DNA of 64,000 bases from Macrotis lagotis (GCF_037893015.1 NC_133664.1:128270254-128334253); one strand, 5' to 3'; counted from the first letter of the stretch, positions 1-13,165 are shown. The notes: generated from the sequence alone by a model not told the origin. Numbers and translations are program-made.

Positions 1-106
1 TTGGAAACTTTGTATCACTCTGTATTTTGATTGTATCCTATAATTGCACCACATCTAGGGTTTAGTTATTGAATATTCATTATATGATATTGCATATTTG
101 GGGGCA

Positions 107-352
107 ACTAAGACACAATGGATAGGGTGCTGGGCCTGGAGTCAGGAAGGCTCATATTTGTGAGTTCAAATTTGGCCCCAGATTCTTACTAGCCATATGA
201 CCCTGAGCAAGTCACTTTATCCTGTTTTCCTTAATTTCCTCATCTGTAAAATGAGCTGGAGAATGAAATGACAAATCACTCAAATATCTTTGCCAAGTAA
301 ACCTCATATGGCACATAGAATGTTGAACAAAACTGAAAAGACTGAATAGCAA
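107..352 (+). repeat. tRNA-headed SINE, long type
   Basis: The head reads like the marsupial SINE head (ATGGATAGGGTGCTGGGCCT, GAGTTCAAAT B box). It continues into a different 3' domain containing GTAAAATGAGCTGGAGAA and TCTTTGCCAAG. The same 3' domain recurs at 31258-31525 and 42828-43232, so these three form one longer SINE type. The copy is diverged and has no obvious target-site duplication. Confidence 0.7.
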
Positions 353-511
353 ACTGCATATTTATGTATCTCAGCACTATTTGATATTACATCCCCCTGT
401 TAAATGTCAAACTCAGAGAAGACAGAGACAAAAATCTTGATTATGTTTGTTTCTCTTTCAGGAATTAGAGTGCGCTACACAAAATAGGCACTTTCTAAAT
501 GCTTCTGAGTG

Positions 512-512
512 A

Positions 513-543
<31 letters not shown>

Positions 544-557
544 CATATATATGTATA

Positions 558-608
<51 letters not shown>

Positions 609-625
609 TTACACACACATATATG
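512..625. repeat. (CT)n-(AT)n compound microsatellite
   Basis: A CT run (about 512-530) changes to a long AT/ATGT run up to about 607 and then a short ACAC tract. Likely polymorphic. Confidence 0.9.
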
Positions 626-1295
626 ATTTCTAGGATGGCAAGCAGGAACATGGTCAAGAAAACTGTTGTTTGGATCAAGTATTAAGATTCTTCAGAACCT
701 GGTACTAAATGAATGGATGAATCAAAAAACAACGGGTAGCCAAGAGAAGAGCAGGAAATTTAGACCAAAATGTCAAGATCTGAATCACTAAAACAATTCA
801 TAAGGCCTTTTCTGATTTCCTCATCTAAGTTATTTTGAATGTTATTTATTTTTATCTGTATTACCTTTTTTTACACCAACCAACTCCAGTTAATTAAGAT
901 CCTTGAGGCCAAGGACTATTTTTGTTTTCCTTTTTATTTTTGTCTTTGTATTCTTATTACCTAGCTCTGTTCCTGGTGAATAAAAAGCACTTGGCAGGTG
1001 TTTACTGAATTTAATTGATGAGGAAACAAAGGCAGGTAGGGTCAAAGAAAAAATAATAAAGGGTGAGACAAACTGCTTTCTGACAGCAAAGAATCTATTT
1101 AGACCAAGTCTACTGGAAACTGCCAGTGTCTTTAAAAATTCAACAGCATAAGGGACCCAGGACCCAAACTTAGTTGTGGAAACCCAGAAGGGATTTCCTT
1201 GCCTCAGACTGGGAGGTGGAGAAAAGAGGAGTGGAAATCAATGTTTATAATCCAGTCAAACCAATAAGCATGTATTTTCTTATTTTGATTTTTTT
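626..1295. other. Intergenic, L2-type 3' end
   Basis: No gene is seen. About 880-1015 resembles the reverse-strand end of L2/MIR-type repeats (CCTTGAGGCCAAGGACTATT, TCTTTGTATTCTTATTACCTA, GTGTTTACTGAAT). The rest is unassigned. Confidence 0.4.
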
Positions 1296-1382
1296 AAATA
1301 AAAAAAATTTTATTTTGAGTTTTACAATTTTTACCCTAATCTTGCTTCCCCCCCACCCCCACCCCCCACAGAAGGCAGTCCA
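1296..1382 (-). mobile_element. L1 3' end fragment
   Basis: Contains TTTTATTTTGAGTTTTACAA followed by a C-rich tract and CACAGAAGGCAGT. This is the same terminal block as in the longer minus-strand L1 copies at 19926, 25135, 47499 and 63290. Only the last ~85 bp survive. It is followed by a short L2/MIR-type piece (about 1382-1435). Confidence 0.65.
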
Positions 1383-1439
1383 ACAAGCATATATTAAGAG
1401 CCTACTCTGTGTGTGGTGCTATGCTACCATTTAATGGAG

Positions 1440-3950
1440 GTGGGTACTTCGGGCTTGGGGCTGTGGCAATCAGAAAAGACTGGAGTGCTGAGATGCTGCT
1501 TCCCTGATTAAGTCTCATCATCTTTCCTCTCCCTTTCAGGTCTCTGAACCTGAAAGTGAGATGAGATTGCCTGTAACACTGATATTCATTGGGAATCAAT
1601 GAATCTGGATGTTATGAAGGAATCGAGCACACAGGAACAAAGAGGGAGAAGAAAAGGAAAAAGAACAGAGCTGGGAAGAATCATGGATGTTTTTAGATTG
1701 GTTTAGTAAACTTTTGAAAGTGATGCAAAATATAAGATTTTAGCTGTTTTAGTATAGATATAGAGGGTGGTGGTATAAGTCATATGTTGGCAAGTCGTTG
1801 TCTCCTAATTGTGAAGGAAATTTACCACTGCTGCTAATTTTCAAAAGGAGAAGAAGCATTTTCTACCTATATCAGTCATGGCACCAGATTGTTGGTAATA
1901 TGATCTCAGAAAGAGGAGTCAAGTTTACATAGCAATGAAAACTTAGACATTGTTGGCATGTATCTTATTGGTAAATACCATAAATTTTTCTAATTTTAGA
2001 GCAATTATACCATGTTAGAGTAAGAAGAGATGGTAAAAGTCATTCTAATGATCCATCCTAGGAGGAATTCATCATGTAATATCTCCCCTTATGACATTAT
2101 TGACCATTGAGTTTTACTTAATGGAAACTTCTGGCAAATAAGGGAAGAAACAGGAATAAGAAGATTCACTCTAAATGCAGGGACTAGAGATATAGCCACT
2201 AGAATATTATAGAATCCAGAAGAGGTTTCAAGTCAGTTAAGTTCTAATTTTGCAGATGTGAAAAATAAAATTCAGAAAAGTTATAAGACTTGCCTAAAAT
2301 CCTGATGGCAATAAAAAATCCTTATGACAGAAGTTGGAAAAGATGGCCTTCACCTTTCCAGTGGTATTGTACTTATGGAATATATGCCTACAAGGAATTT
2401 CTGGGATTCATGTCTTTTTTTTCATTGATAATGGTAAAAAGAGTTGGTGATGAAGATTATATGTATGTTCTTATATATCTCAATGTATTTGGAAAGATAA
2501 TTGAAAATAATAAAGCAATACCTTTGAAGGCATTCAATTGTCCACAAGCAACTAAAGTTGTTAGATGGTAAGTATTATTTGTATAAAGCCTCAGTTAAAT
2601 AGTTGGGTCACATAGTATTTCAGTGGGGAGTCAGCACTGACCATGAGGGGAAAGAAGAACCTTATAACTTCTATTTTCTAAACAATTATCTAGAGCAAAA
2701 GATGTTTCTGGGTGCAATAATTATCATTGGGAATCAGTGAAAAATAATGTAATAATCATACATTTCCTCAATTTCAATTTAAAACAGAAGGCCAAAAAAG
2801 ATTAATCTGGTCTGAAGCCTCTGGTCAATAATGTCATAAGGGGAGATATTACATGATGAATTCCTCCTAGGATGGTTTGGACATGGTTGGAATAAGAAAT
2901 GTATGGAGGTTTTCAAGGACTTGCTAGGATAGCTTCTTACTGCATATGTAGGTAGTGTCTTTTGTAGATATAAACAAGATTTTTGTGTTATATACACCAA
3001 TAACAGCACTGGGAAATTGGTAGCAATTTAACCCTATAGGAATCAAAGCTAGCAGACACCTATTGCACCTGAGGATAAACAGTAAGACTCATTAACTAAA
3101 TGGAGCTCTTGGCTTTGAAATAACTTGTCATTGATATATTTTAGGATTGTGAGCACAGCAGGGAGCACAGAAGGACATAAATCCACTTATTAATATTCTG
3201 ACAAGCACTAACTTGGATGCTGCCAGCCAAAAAAAAAATCTAGTGAATGTGGTACCAGTAATAGTTTTGGCTAACTATGTATTACCTAGGCTACTGACTC
3301 CATGTGTCAGAAACTTTGGTGATTCTCATGAAAGGGGCAGAACTGATTTATGGCATGGAGGAAGGCAGGGCACAACAACACACGGCTAAGAGTCTTGGAC
3401 TTCCTCTGGAGAATGTATACTTGCTAAAAGTAAATATTATTGAGCTGGACAAACACACCCTGAACCCTTGCTCTTAGATATTTGGTGGCAAACAACTGAT
3501 GAATGAAGATCTATCAATTAAAAAAATGATATGGACAAAGAAGAGAGAAGGATTTTCTAAGCTTAGGAGCTTTGTAATGGAGTATTACTGATTCTACATG
3601 AGGTATAAGAAAGCAGTTGATGCCATGAAAAACCTAGCAATCCATGGCCATAAAAGGATTACATGATGATTTTGGATACTTGGACCAAGACAAAATTGTC
3701 TCTAGGGAGAAGGAAAAAAAGATAAGCAACAACTTAACAGTGATAGATGACTTCACCCAGTATACACAATCCTTTCTAAGTTAGGAACCAGATTCTATAA
3801 TAGCCAATGTGTTAAGGGAAAAGGTTTTTGTTTGGCATGGCTTTTTTGACAGTATGAAGGTTAAGATTTTGAGAGAAAAATTTCTCAAGGAGGAATTACC
3901 ACGGAAGTTCAGAAGTCTAAAACTACAATATTAATGACCATATGGTAAAG
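1440..3950. other. Intergenic, no recognised gene
   Basis: AT-rich DNA with only short chance ORFs. The one striking structure is the inverted repeat listed separately. No splice-flanked conserved coding segment was recognised. Confidence 0.5.
2053..2875. repeat. Perfect 54-bp inverted repeat, 715-bp spacer
   Basis: Bases 2053-2106 and 2822-2875 are exact reverse complements over 54 positions. The arm starts CCATCCTAGGAGGAATTCAT and ends ATTATTGACCA. Identity stops abruptly at both ends of each arm, and flanks and spacer do not match. No target-site duplication or transposase-like ORF is seen. The spacer (2107-2821) holds only a 93-codon chance ORF. Confidence 0.9.
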
Positions 3951-3954
3951 TGGC

Positions 3955-4190
3955 CATGGCCATGGCATAGAAGTTCAACCTTCAAATCAGAAATACCCAG
4001 ATTTATGTTCTGTCCATGAAACATACTATCTATGTGATCATAGGCAAGTTACTTAGAATCCCTGTGCCTCAAGAAGCTCTTTAATACAGTAAACTACAGA
4101 CAAGTGCTTACTTCAATCATGGAAGGTGTTTCTAAATCAGAAATTCCCCATGCTATTGAAATCACAGGCCAAAGTACACTCATACTCATA
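3955..4190 (+). repeat. Old SINE copy
   Basis: Diverged SINE. Landmarks are CTATGTGATCATAGGCAAGT (tRNA-derived region) and a tail with GAAATCACAGG. A related tail occurs at about 5990-6060 (GAAATCATAGG). Confidence 0.5.
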
Positions 4191-4858
4191 CAAACACAAA
4201 CACAAATACACTCACACAAAACTACACTATTTCATTCTCAAAGAGATTTCCAGAATGATTTAATCACATAACAGTTCTACATTCTAGAAATACTAAAGTT
4301 TAAGCAGAAAACTAGACAGAGTTAATAAATGGCTTTTCTTAGACATGATTTCAATCTTACTAGAAAAACACTGACTACTTCATACTTGGGAGGATTTGGA
4401 TAAAAGCCCTGTCTTCAAGTGCTTTGCAGTTTCAAGAGACAGAGAAGTTTCAGAGGCTCCCTTGTTGGAGAGATCAGCTTAATGAGATCTATTGCTTTAT
4501 CTGTTGCCTCAGTTTAGAAAAGCAAGAAGAGCAAGCAACAGTATGATGGGCCTATCATTCAGGGAAGAGAGAATTAGAGTACCTAGTTGATATTTTGCAA
4601 AAATAATTCAGTACAGTGGAAAGAATGGGATTTCACCTCATGTTCTCACCATACCAATGCTTTGGTCATTCTTTTGCCAAATATGATTCTAATTTCCAGA
4701 TCGTTTGTTCTGACATTGTTTATTTTTTCTTTTATTCTGCTTGGCCTCCGTTAAATATTTTGTTATTACAAAGCAAGTTCCTTAACTTGGCTACTACCTT
4801 GGTACAAATTGAGTTTATCACTTAGAAGTTTCTAGCTGAGGTTAAGATGGGGACTTGA

Positions 4859-5760
4859 CAATTCATAGCCATATGAAAAAATGCTCTAAATCATTAGTTA
4901 TTAGAGAAATTCAAATTAAAGCTTCTCTGAGGTACTGCCTCACACCTCTCAGATTGGCCAATATGACTAGAAAGGATAATGATCATTGTTGGAAGGGATA
5001 TGGGAAATCTGGGACACTATTACACTGTTGGTGGAGCTGTGAACTCATCCAACCCTTCTGGAGAGCTATTTGGAACTACGCCCAAAGGGCACCAAAAATG
5101 TGCATACCCTTTGACCCAGCAATACCACTACTGGGTCTATATCCTGAAGAGATGATGAAAAAGGGTAAAAACATTACTTGTACAAAAATATTTATAGCAG
5201 CCCTGTTTGTGGTGGCAAAGAATTTGAAACCAAGTAAATGTCCTTCAATTGGGGAATGGCTTAGCAAACTTTGGTATATGTATGTCATGGAACACTGTTA
5301 TTCTATTAGAAACCAGGAGGGATGGGAATTCAGGGAAGCCTGGAGGGATCTGCATGAACTGATGCTGAGTGAGATGAGCAGAACCAGAAAAGCACTGTAT
5401 ACCCTAACAGCAATATGGGGGTGATGTTCAACCTTGAAGGACTCACTCATTCCATCAGTACAACAATCGGGAGCAATTTTGGGCTGCCTGCAAAGGAGAG
5501 TGCCATCTGTATACAGATAAGGAGCTGTGGAGTTTGAACAAAGTTCAAGGACTATCCCATGCAATTTAGAAAAAACACAGATATCTTATTGTCTGATCTC
5601 TAAGGATATGATTTCTCTCTCATCACACCCAATTTGGATCAAGGTACAACATGGAAACAAAGTAAAGACTGACAGATTGCTTTCCTTGGGGGAGTGGGGG
5701 AAGGGAAGTAAGATGGGGGGGGAAATTATAATAATATCTTTAATAAAAATTAATTAAAAA
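4859..5760 (+). mobile_element. 5'-truncated L1 with target-site duplications
   Basis: LINE-1 3' segment. The frame to 5424 is uninterrupted and encodes the extreme C-terminus of L1 ORF2p: a CWWSCEL motif, IPFDPAIPLLGLYPEE, KIFIAALFVVAKN, WYMYVMEH and SEMSRTRK, matching the mammalian L1 C-terminal zinc-knuckle-like region. A 3' UTR with a G-rich polypurine tract (about 5684-5720) and an A-rich tail follow. The flanks carry a 15-bp target-site duplication with one mismatch (AAGATGGGGACTTGA at 4844-4858; AAGATGGAGACTTGA at 5761-5775). It lacks the endonuclease, most of the reverse transcriptase and ORF1, so it is not autonomous. An ATG four bases upstream of the insertion adds chance residues and is not a gene start. 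Confidence 0.9.
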
Positions 5761-5899
5761 AAGATGGAGACTTGAATCAAATGAAAAAATTATTTGACAA
5801 ACATAATCCAAAGTGAACCCAGTAATCCTGATGAACTCAGAGATGAGTGGTAGTCAGATTCTAAAGAAGCTCCAGACATACAATATCTCTAGCTGTCTA

Positions 5900-6375
5900 G
5901 TCTATTTGCATATGCCACAATACTTTAAATAGTAGGGAAATCACCTACCTTCCCAATGCCCCATGTCTCTAAGACACTGAACTACAGACCTATTGCTGAT
6001 CAGCATTATGGAAGGTATTTCTAAATTAGGAATTCCTCACCGGTGAAATCATAGGCTAAAATAAACACTCCAAAAGTATACCAGACCATCTTCAAAGAGA
6101 CATATTTGCTTGGATTGTTTTGTAGACTTGGTATGTCTTAAGTTCCCTCCTCTTTTAAAGCTCAACTCAATATCACTTCTAATGTAAAGCTTCTGGTGAT
6201 CCTGGTTGGTAACAATCTTTTCCTCTGGACCTCATATTTATTTTGTTTTGTAACTCTAATGTACATATTAAGTAATTTATATATTACCACTCTTTGTGTT
6301 TCATCACTCTAGATGACTGTAAGCTCCAAGAAGCCAGGTTACTAGACTTTTAATAAAAGTTTATTAAATGATTAT
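5900..6375. repeat. SINE tail and L2 remnant
   Basis: About 5905-6080 resembles the SINE tail at 3955-4190. About 6120-6375 looks like a minus-strand L2-type 3' end (CTCCTCTTTTAAAGCTCAAC, GACTGTAAGCTCCAAGAAG, TAAAAGTTTATTAAATG). Diverged; boundaries approximate. Confidence 0.45.
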
Positions 6376-8884
6376 ATTAAGAAACTAAATCTAACAGAAA
6401 AGGTTATAGTCATAAATCACTTACCTCTAAAAGAAAAAAGCCCCAAAGTAAATAGCTTCCTTTCTCACCACTACTAAAAAAAAAAATCCAATGAAATGAC
6501 AAAAAGCTAGTGGGTTGTTTGTCAAGATTTTTTTCTAATGAAGAATGAAAAAATTCAATATATGCCCTGGGAGTTCTAGGACAAATTCTACTACTATATG
6601 TAATGTTTACACAAAGATTGTTCCAATAAAGAGAACTGAATAAACTTTTATAAGCTACAAGAACTTTAGACTGAATAGAAGAAAAATGGTAGCTCTCTTC
6701 CTGTTCTGTACATGCAACCCTGTGATTCTGTGGGTTTGGGGGTTCCTTATACATGAAGCCTAACACCAAATCAATCAATACTAGCAATTATGGCAGCAGG
6801 GGTGGTTGACAGTGCCCTCTGGGCAGCTGGCCTACTTTACACTCCCCCACACTGAAGGCTGTCACTACATTTAAAGTACTGTACTAAACATTAGCAAGGG
6901 GAACAGAGTGTTTCAGGAGACTTGTAACAGGATATAAACAATGACTCTTTTGAAAGAAAAAAAAGATGGACAACAGGGTTGAGACAACAGAAAATTTCAA
7001 AGTACAGTGATAACAGCAGGAAATTGCATCTGAAAATATGCATTCATCTTCATATACATAAATAAAATGGTCTATGTGAAGCAGAAATTTTCTTTCACAT
7101 TTTCCATTAATGATATGAGAGCAAGCTAGAAAAAATAAAGGGTTTACCACAGAGTTCTTAGCAATAGGCTCTTTTTAAAACCAAGAAAGAGGAGGAAATG
7201 TACCTGAAAGAACCTTCTCTTGCCTCTATGCCAGAGACATGTTTGAAGGGCTTTTTTTTATTGTTACTTTATGCATTTAAAATATATGTTTATGAAAACA
7301 AAATCTCTTGAGTCTTCTTAACCTGCCTTACAAGGTTTGAGATATTCACTTGGAAGGAAACAAAACCCTTTTTATTTCCTGGATTAAATCCAATCCCTTT
7401 AACTGGGTGAAAAGAATCAAGATAAGAAAATTTCTTGCCAAAGAAAACAGAGAGAAAGCTTTCTTGTGTTTTGCCAAAGAGAGAGTGTGTTATGAAGGGG
7501 AAAAAAATGACCTGCTAAAAGTTTTTTAAACAAATAAAAATAATAGCAATTGGTCTTAGAATAAAAAAAAGTAAATCTTAAATCCTGTATGAACATTAAG
7601 ACATCAAAATCATCTTATATTCATGTTCAATAATGCCCCATAATAAGAATAAAATATGTAAGAGCCAGAAAGTTTTAATTTCAGCATATATACATTGGTC
7701 AGACCTTAATTGGAGCATTGCATCCCACTTAAGCTCACTGAATTGGAAGAGGTCCAAAAGAGGAAAAAAAAAAGTTTGGAGGGTTGGGCAGAAAAAAACA
7801 AAATAGAACAAAAACTTATCCAAAACTACCTAGGACTTCAAATAATGATGAAAAATCTTTAGGACTATTCAGGAAAAACAAAAGACTAAGGTAATGATGC
7901 AGATTTCAAACACATGGGAAGGACTTTTAGGAAAGTTGACTAAATAATCTCCATTTCTAAAGAACTAAAAGCTCAGATGGTAAAAATATCCTAAAAATTT
8001 AAGGATGTATGATACAAATTGATAAATGAAGCTGTAAAACATTCATTTTCAGACAGCTCTAAGAATGAAATGACCTTTTATTTCCCCCTCCCCCTTTTTT
8101 GTTTTTGCTTCTGTATATCCTTCTGCAGATGCAGAGAGAATCCTTACAACCATGAGCACAGGCCCTTAAACCCTGATCAAAGGAAAAAAGTGGTTCATGA
8201 ACTCTCAAAAGCTGAGGACCTCTGTTCTCTATTAATATTTCATTCCATCAAGTATCAAATTCTGTGATTCCATTATAATTGTTTTGTAAATCATACTAAG
8301 AATTACATTTTGTTATTCTGGCATGTTTTAAGATGAAGTTTAATTTAAAATTTTGTTTAATGAAGTATTGTAAAGTTGGATGAAAAAAATTGATAGATAA
8401 TTATTGAACTAGCATTTACTTGGGTGTTGGAGATTCAAATACAAGAAAGCAAGATGGGCCCTGCCCTCAAGAAGTTTATAGTTTTTTTGGGGGGGGGAAG
8501 CACAAAAAAGAAAGCTAAAAAGTTTTGAAGGTCCTATGAAGTGGCTAGGCTGTTACTTGGGAATCGAGGGCTCAGGCAAGATAAAATAAAAGCTGAAAAA
8601 TACTTATTCATATTAACCAGGCTTAGAGGGCCTGGTGACTCATTAATCCATGCATCTATTCAAAAAATACTTATTTCACACCTATTCTGTGTAGAGAACT
8701 ACTAGTGAACTAATAAAAATGCAAATCTGAATTAATCTGTGTATCACTTAGTAAAAGAGTTGTTGAGAAACTAAGCAATCATCAGTTTAGGATGGACAAC
8801 AAGGGGGAGGACAAGTTTTTAAAAAATGTAAGGGATTTAAATTAACTTATCCTTTCTTAAGAATTACCCAAGCTTGAAGCAGGA
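6376..8884. other. Intergenic, old repeat debris
   Basis: No gene is seen. About 7600-7800 resembles a CR1/L3-type LINE 3' region on the minus strand (GGTCAGACCTTAATTGGAGC, GAATTGGAAGAGGTCCAAAA). About 8395-8500 is an L2/MIR-type piece (GGGCCCTGCCCTCAAGAAGT). A 125-codon minus-strand ORF at 6410-6787 shows no family features. Confidence 0.4.
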
Positions 8885-9999
8885 AGGAAGCAAGGAAGAG
8901 ATGGAAAACATCATTAAAAACAACTAGATAATTTTGATTACATCAAATTAAAAAGCTTTTGCACAAACAAAACCACGGTAACCAAGGTCAAAAGAAATGT
9001 AGTAAATTAGAAAACAATTTTTACAACTAGTATTTATGACAAAGGACTCATTTCTAAAATATATAGAAAACTAAGTCAAATTTATAAAAAAAAAAAGCCA
9101 TTCCCCAACTGACAAATGGTCAAAGGATACGCAAAGGCAATTTACAGATGAGGAAATCAAAGCTATCCACAGGCAAATGAAAAATTGCTCTAAATCATTA
9201 CTTATTAGAAAAATGAAAATTAATGCGTATTTGAGGTACCACCTCACACCTCTCAGATTGGTCAATATGACCAGAAAGTACAATGATCAATGTTGGGAGG
9301 GATATGGGAAATCTGGGACACTAATGCATTGTTGGTGGAGCTGTAAACTAGTCCAACCTTTTTTGGAGAGCAATTTGGAATTATGCCCAAAGGGCAATAA
9401 AAATGTGCATACCCTTTGATCCAGCAATACAACTATTGGGTCTATACCCTGAAGAGATCATGAAAAAGGGCAAAAACCCTCACATATACAAAAATATTCA
9501 AAGCAGCCCTGTTTGTGGTGGCAAAGAATTAGAAATTGAGTGAATGTCCATCAACTGGGGAATGACTGAACAAATTGTAGGATGTGTATATCATGGAACA
9601 CTATTGTTCTATTAGAAATCATGAGGGATAGGATTTCAGAGAAGCCTAGAAAGACTTGTATGAACTGATGCTGAGCAAGATGAGCAGAACCAGAACACTG
9701 AACATGACAGCAACATGGGAGTGATGATCCACCTTAATGGACTTGCTCATTCCATCAGTGCAATAATAGGGGCAATTTTAGGCAATCTGTATCTAGAGAT
9801 ACCATCTGAATCCAGAGAAAGAACTGTGAAGTTTAAACAAAGACCATTATTATCTTCAATTAAAAAAAAGTTCTTATGTACTACATAATTTTATTACCTC
9901 TAATATTTTATTTTTTTCCTTAAGGATATGATTTTTCTATCAACACATTCAATTTTGATCAATCTATAGCATGGAAACAATGTAAAGGATTATCAGACT
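8885..9999 (+). mobile_element. L1 3' segment, decayed
   Basis: Homologous to the element at 4859-5760 but starting further upstream in ORF2 (ATTAAAAAGCTTTTGCACAA, GACAAAGGACTCATTTCTAA, CAACTGACAAATGGTCAAAG). One frame at 9177-9419 still shows the ORF2p block LRYHLTPLRLVNMTRKYND then CWWSCKLVQP. Stops and frameshifts break the rest. It ends in a degraded 3' UTR near an AT run. Older than the 4859 copy. Confidence 0.85.
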
Positions 10000-12314
10000 A
10001 CCATGGAATATTTAAATATATATATATATTTCTGAAGCTTTCTGATGTCTATGTATTATTAACATATAGAAACACCGATTTTGTAATGCAAAAGCCTTTG
10101 GGTTTATTTTGCTAAGTAGGTTATCCAGGGGCAAAGGGAGAAGTTATGCAAGGCGTCCTGGGGTAGTCCTGATATTAACTTTAGACAAATAACATAAATC
10201 CTACAGGATGTCAATATTTTCTGTAAAATGGGAGGGCGGGATGAATTAGAGAGATCTCAAAGATCTTTTTCCATTTCCAAAATTCTATTTTCCATCATTG
10301 CCTCTCTAGATTTAATTGCATTATGAAATACTTTCCAAGTGCCCCACTGCTTTGACTTTTTCCTCTTTTCTCCCACACATACTTCTCCAGTCTCCAAACA
10401 ATCTTTCAAAAGCACTGACCAAATAATTCTTCCTAAAGCACCACTCTGATTGTGTCTGCTTTAAAATTTTAACTCCCCATTGCTTAAAGAATAAAGAATA
10501 AATTTCCATTCCTTGCATTTGAAGCCCTCAATTTACAATCACATGTTCTATGGTCTAGAATCTAGATAAGCCGGGCTGTTATATCTTTCTGTTCTTATAT
10601 TGCTCTTTCATTTTTGCCTTACAATCACATATCTGGAATGAATTCCTTTCCCTTTCACCACCCATTCCCATGTCCTACTGTTGAAGTATTTCACATTTAT
10701 GGAAGTTGTACTTGAACTAGCCTTGAAAGATGAAATTCAATAGAGAGAAATGGCAGTGGTGATTCAGGTGGATTCTTTCCAGCTACCAACAACTCCAATA
10801 AAAACCTTCTCCCTCCTCAAATATGCCAGAACTTTGGACTCAGATTTTCACTTACTTCACTTCCCTGTATAAAATAGTTCATAGATTCAATTTTATAGAT
10901 GTCTTTCAAAGCAAGTTTTTTGAAAGAGTCCTGACATATTTGTTTATCTCCTAGGGGATCTTGCACAGTGCATTTTTTTGTATTACATTAGAAAAAAAAA
11001 TTCTTTTTTTGGAGTGAATGCTTTTCCAAACTATCTCCAGCTTCTAAATTTCTAATCAAATGTTGATTTTGAACTGTTATTTCTGAAATTTTCTGCTTCC
11101 TATGTAAAAATTTAGAAAAATATTTAATTTGTCTCTAAACTTTTTTGGATATAGTTATCAGATCACTTCATTTCTGCATTTAAAAAATTCTCTTTTAAAG
11201 TGTGTTAAGCTGTGATTAACCCAAATGCTATCAGACTGAGCCTTTAAGGCTGGGAGATTTTTAATTTAATAATTAATATAACATAGGTATTGACTTAAAA
11301 TCATTAAGGTAAAGATAATAATACTTAAAGTTTGAGTTAAGTATCTACTTAAGATTTATCAGAATTTCTGGGTAATTTTCTTAGCCTGCCTGATACTAGG
11401 CAGCAGAATTGAAAGGAATTGACTTTTCCCGACTTAAATCCAAGATATCTGTAAATACCTTGGGAAATTCCTTAGGAGAGCATGGTGTGAGTTGGTTAGA
11501 AAAGAAACATCTTGAGCTAAGGGATTTTGCTACCAGGTTGACTCGTTGTAGATGTGGTTCTGACTAACAAAAGATCTGAAATGTATTATTATTAGCTCTA
11601 TGCAAGAGTCATCTCACCAGAGAAAACTATCACTTTTTAGAAAGAATTCCTACAATGCCATGGCTGCAGCAACTTAAGCAAAATAAGGCTATACTACAGA
11701 TAGGTGAAAAGGATCACCTGGTTAGGTATTTAGGGAGATAAGGGATGCCTTGGAAATGAGTAAATGATACAAATCAGAACTTGATTTACTAAGATCTAAG
11801 AAAATTTAATAATGCAGATTAAAATTTTAAAAATGTTGCACTTTTTTTGAGAACTGCTGTTAGAAATTTACCAGTACATCCCAATAAATGACAACAGAAG
11901 TTTTTCTGGGTAGCTTTGTAAAAAGAGACAATGCATAGCTATTGGTTGGTTCTTATTCCTCGTTATTGAAGACCAAAATGACATCACTATGTTTGAGACA
12001 AATTACAGTGTGTCCCACTGTGGCTGATCAAACTAAGAGGAGCTTGGAATGCTCTACCACAGACTGTTGATCTGACCAAGGCCTTTGATACCATCAGTCA
12101 TGAAGGCAGAGCTATTATAGTGGAATAACAAGTTTCTGGGAGATGGGCTGGGCCTTGGTCAGGCCTAATGGTTCCTGCTCAGAATATAAAGAGACACATA
12201 AACTGTTTAACATTTAACTAAAAAGAGTCTTACTAAATAGCAGTGAAAGTATTCAGGATAGTTACAATACTGATATATTTAGAAGCACTCCCTTGCCTCC
12301 CCATTCACCAGCAT
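10000..12314. other. Intergenic, L2 and unassigned DNA
   Basis: About 10340-10690 resembles a reverse-strand L2 3' region (CTGATTGTGTCTGCTTTAAA, AACTCCCCATTGCTTAAAG). About 11935-12080 resembles another marsupial SINE (CAGTGTGTCCCACTGTGGCT, GGAATGCTCTACCACAGAC). No gene is seen. Confidence 0.35.
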
Positions 12315-12348
<34 letters not shown>

Positions 12349-12384
12349 ATATATATATGTATATACACACATACACACACACAC
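12315..12384. repeat. (AT)n/(AC)n microsatellite
   Basis: A TA run, interrupted by TGTTAT, passes into ACAC repeats. Confidence 0.9.
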
Positions 12385-12899
12385 CTGAGGACCCTCTTTC
12401 TTTACTGGGCCTTTTATAATAGCTTACTAGGAAACCATATCAAAGATTCACACCTTAGTCTTCATGACCATTAAATCTTGAAGATACTTTTCATTTTCCC
12501 CATAGGGGAAAATCTAGCTTAACCTACCTGAAGCAGATTCCTACCATACCTGCTGTGATGTAAGGCAAAGATCAAAGATCAGGAGTTGTTGGGAGTCAAG
12601 GGGTGGGTAGGGAGGATGGTGGCTAGAGGAAAGTGTGACCTCTCATCAGTCTGAGAATCTACAGGAGGCTGTACCTCTTTATATAATGGGGGATTTTTCT
12701 TGGTTTTATTGACTTTACTATTTTGTCATTTTGCTATTTTATTATATTCCTAGTTCTTGATCTGTTGCTAGAGAATAAACTGGAGGTTTAAGCTGTATTA
12801 GTTTTACTATGAGTAGTTAAAATAAACCACCCTGAAAATTGGGTAAGAGCTTATCTGTGCTACACATGATTTCGTGTGTCCATTTTTACCAATGGTGCA

Positions 12900-13165
12900 T
12901 CATCATCATTATCATCATCATCATAATATTATTATAGCTAGCATTTATACAGAACTTTAAATAGACAAAGCCCTTTATAAACATCTAATTTTATCCCCAA
13001 AACAACACTATGAGACAAGTGCCATCGTCCCCATTTTACAGATGAGGAAACTGGCAGTGATTCCAGCTTGCCCTGGATCATATAGCTACTAAATTATCTC
13101 ATCTCAGATCTTCTGACTCCGGAACTAGTGATATATCCATTGTATTACCTAGCTGTTTTCAAATT
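12900..13165 (+). repeat. Mar1-type CORE-SINE
   Basis: Begins with an ATC/ATT-rich tract, then AGCTAGCATTTATACAGAAC, CCCCATTTTACAGATGAGGA and a tail with TTACCTAGCTGT. This matches the widespread marsupial CORE-SINE/MIR-like pattern. Diverged. Confidence 0.65.

Noticed and set aside
4855-5424. 189-residue ORF as a host gene
   Set aside because: It is the L1 ORF2 C-terminus within a target-site-duplicated insertion.
6410-6787. 125-codon minus-strand ORF
   Set aside because: No domain, no codon bias, AT-rich intergenic context; compatible with chance.
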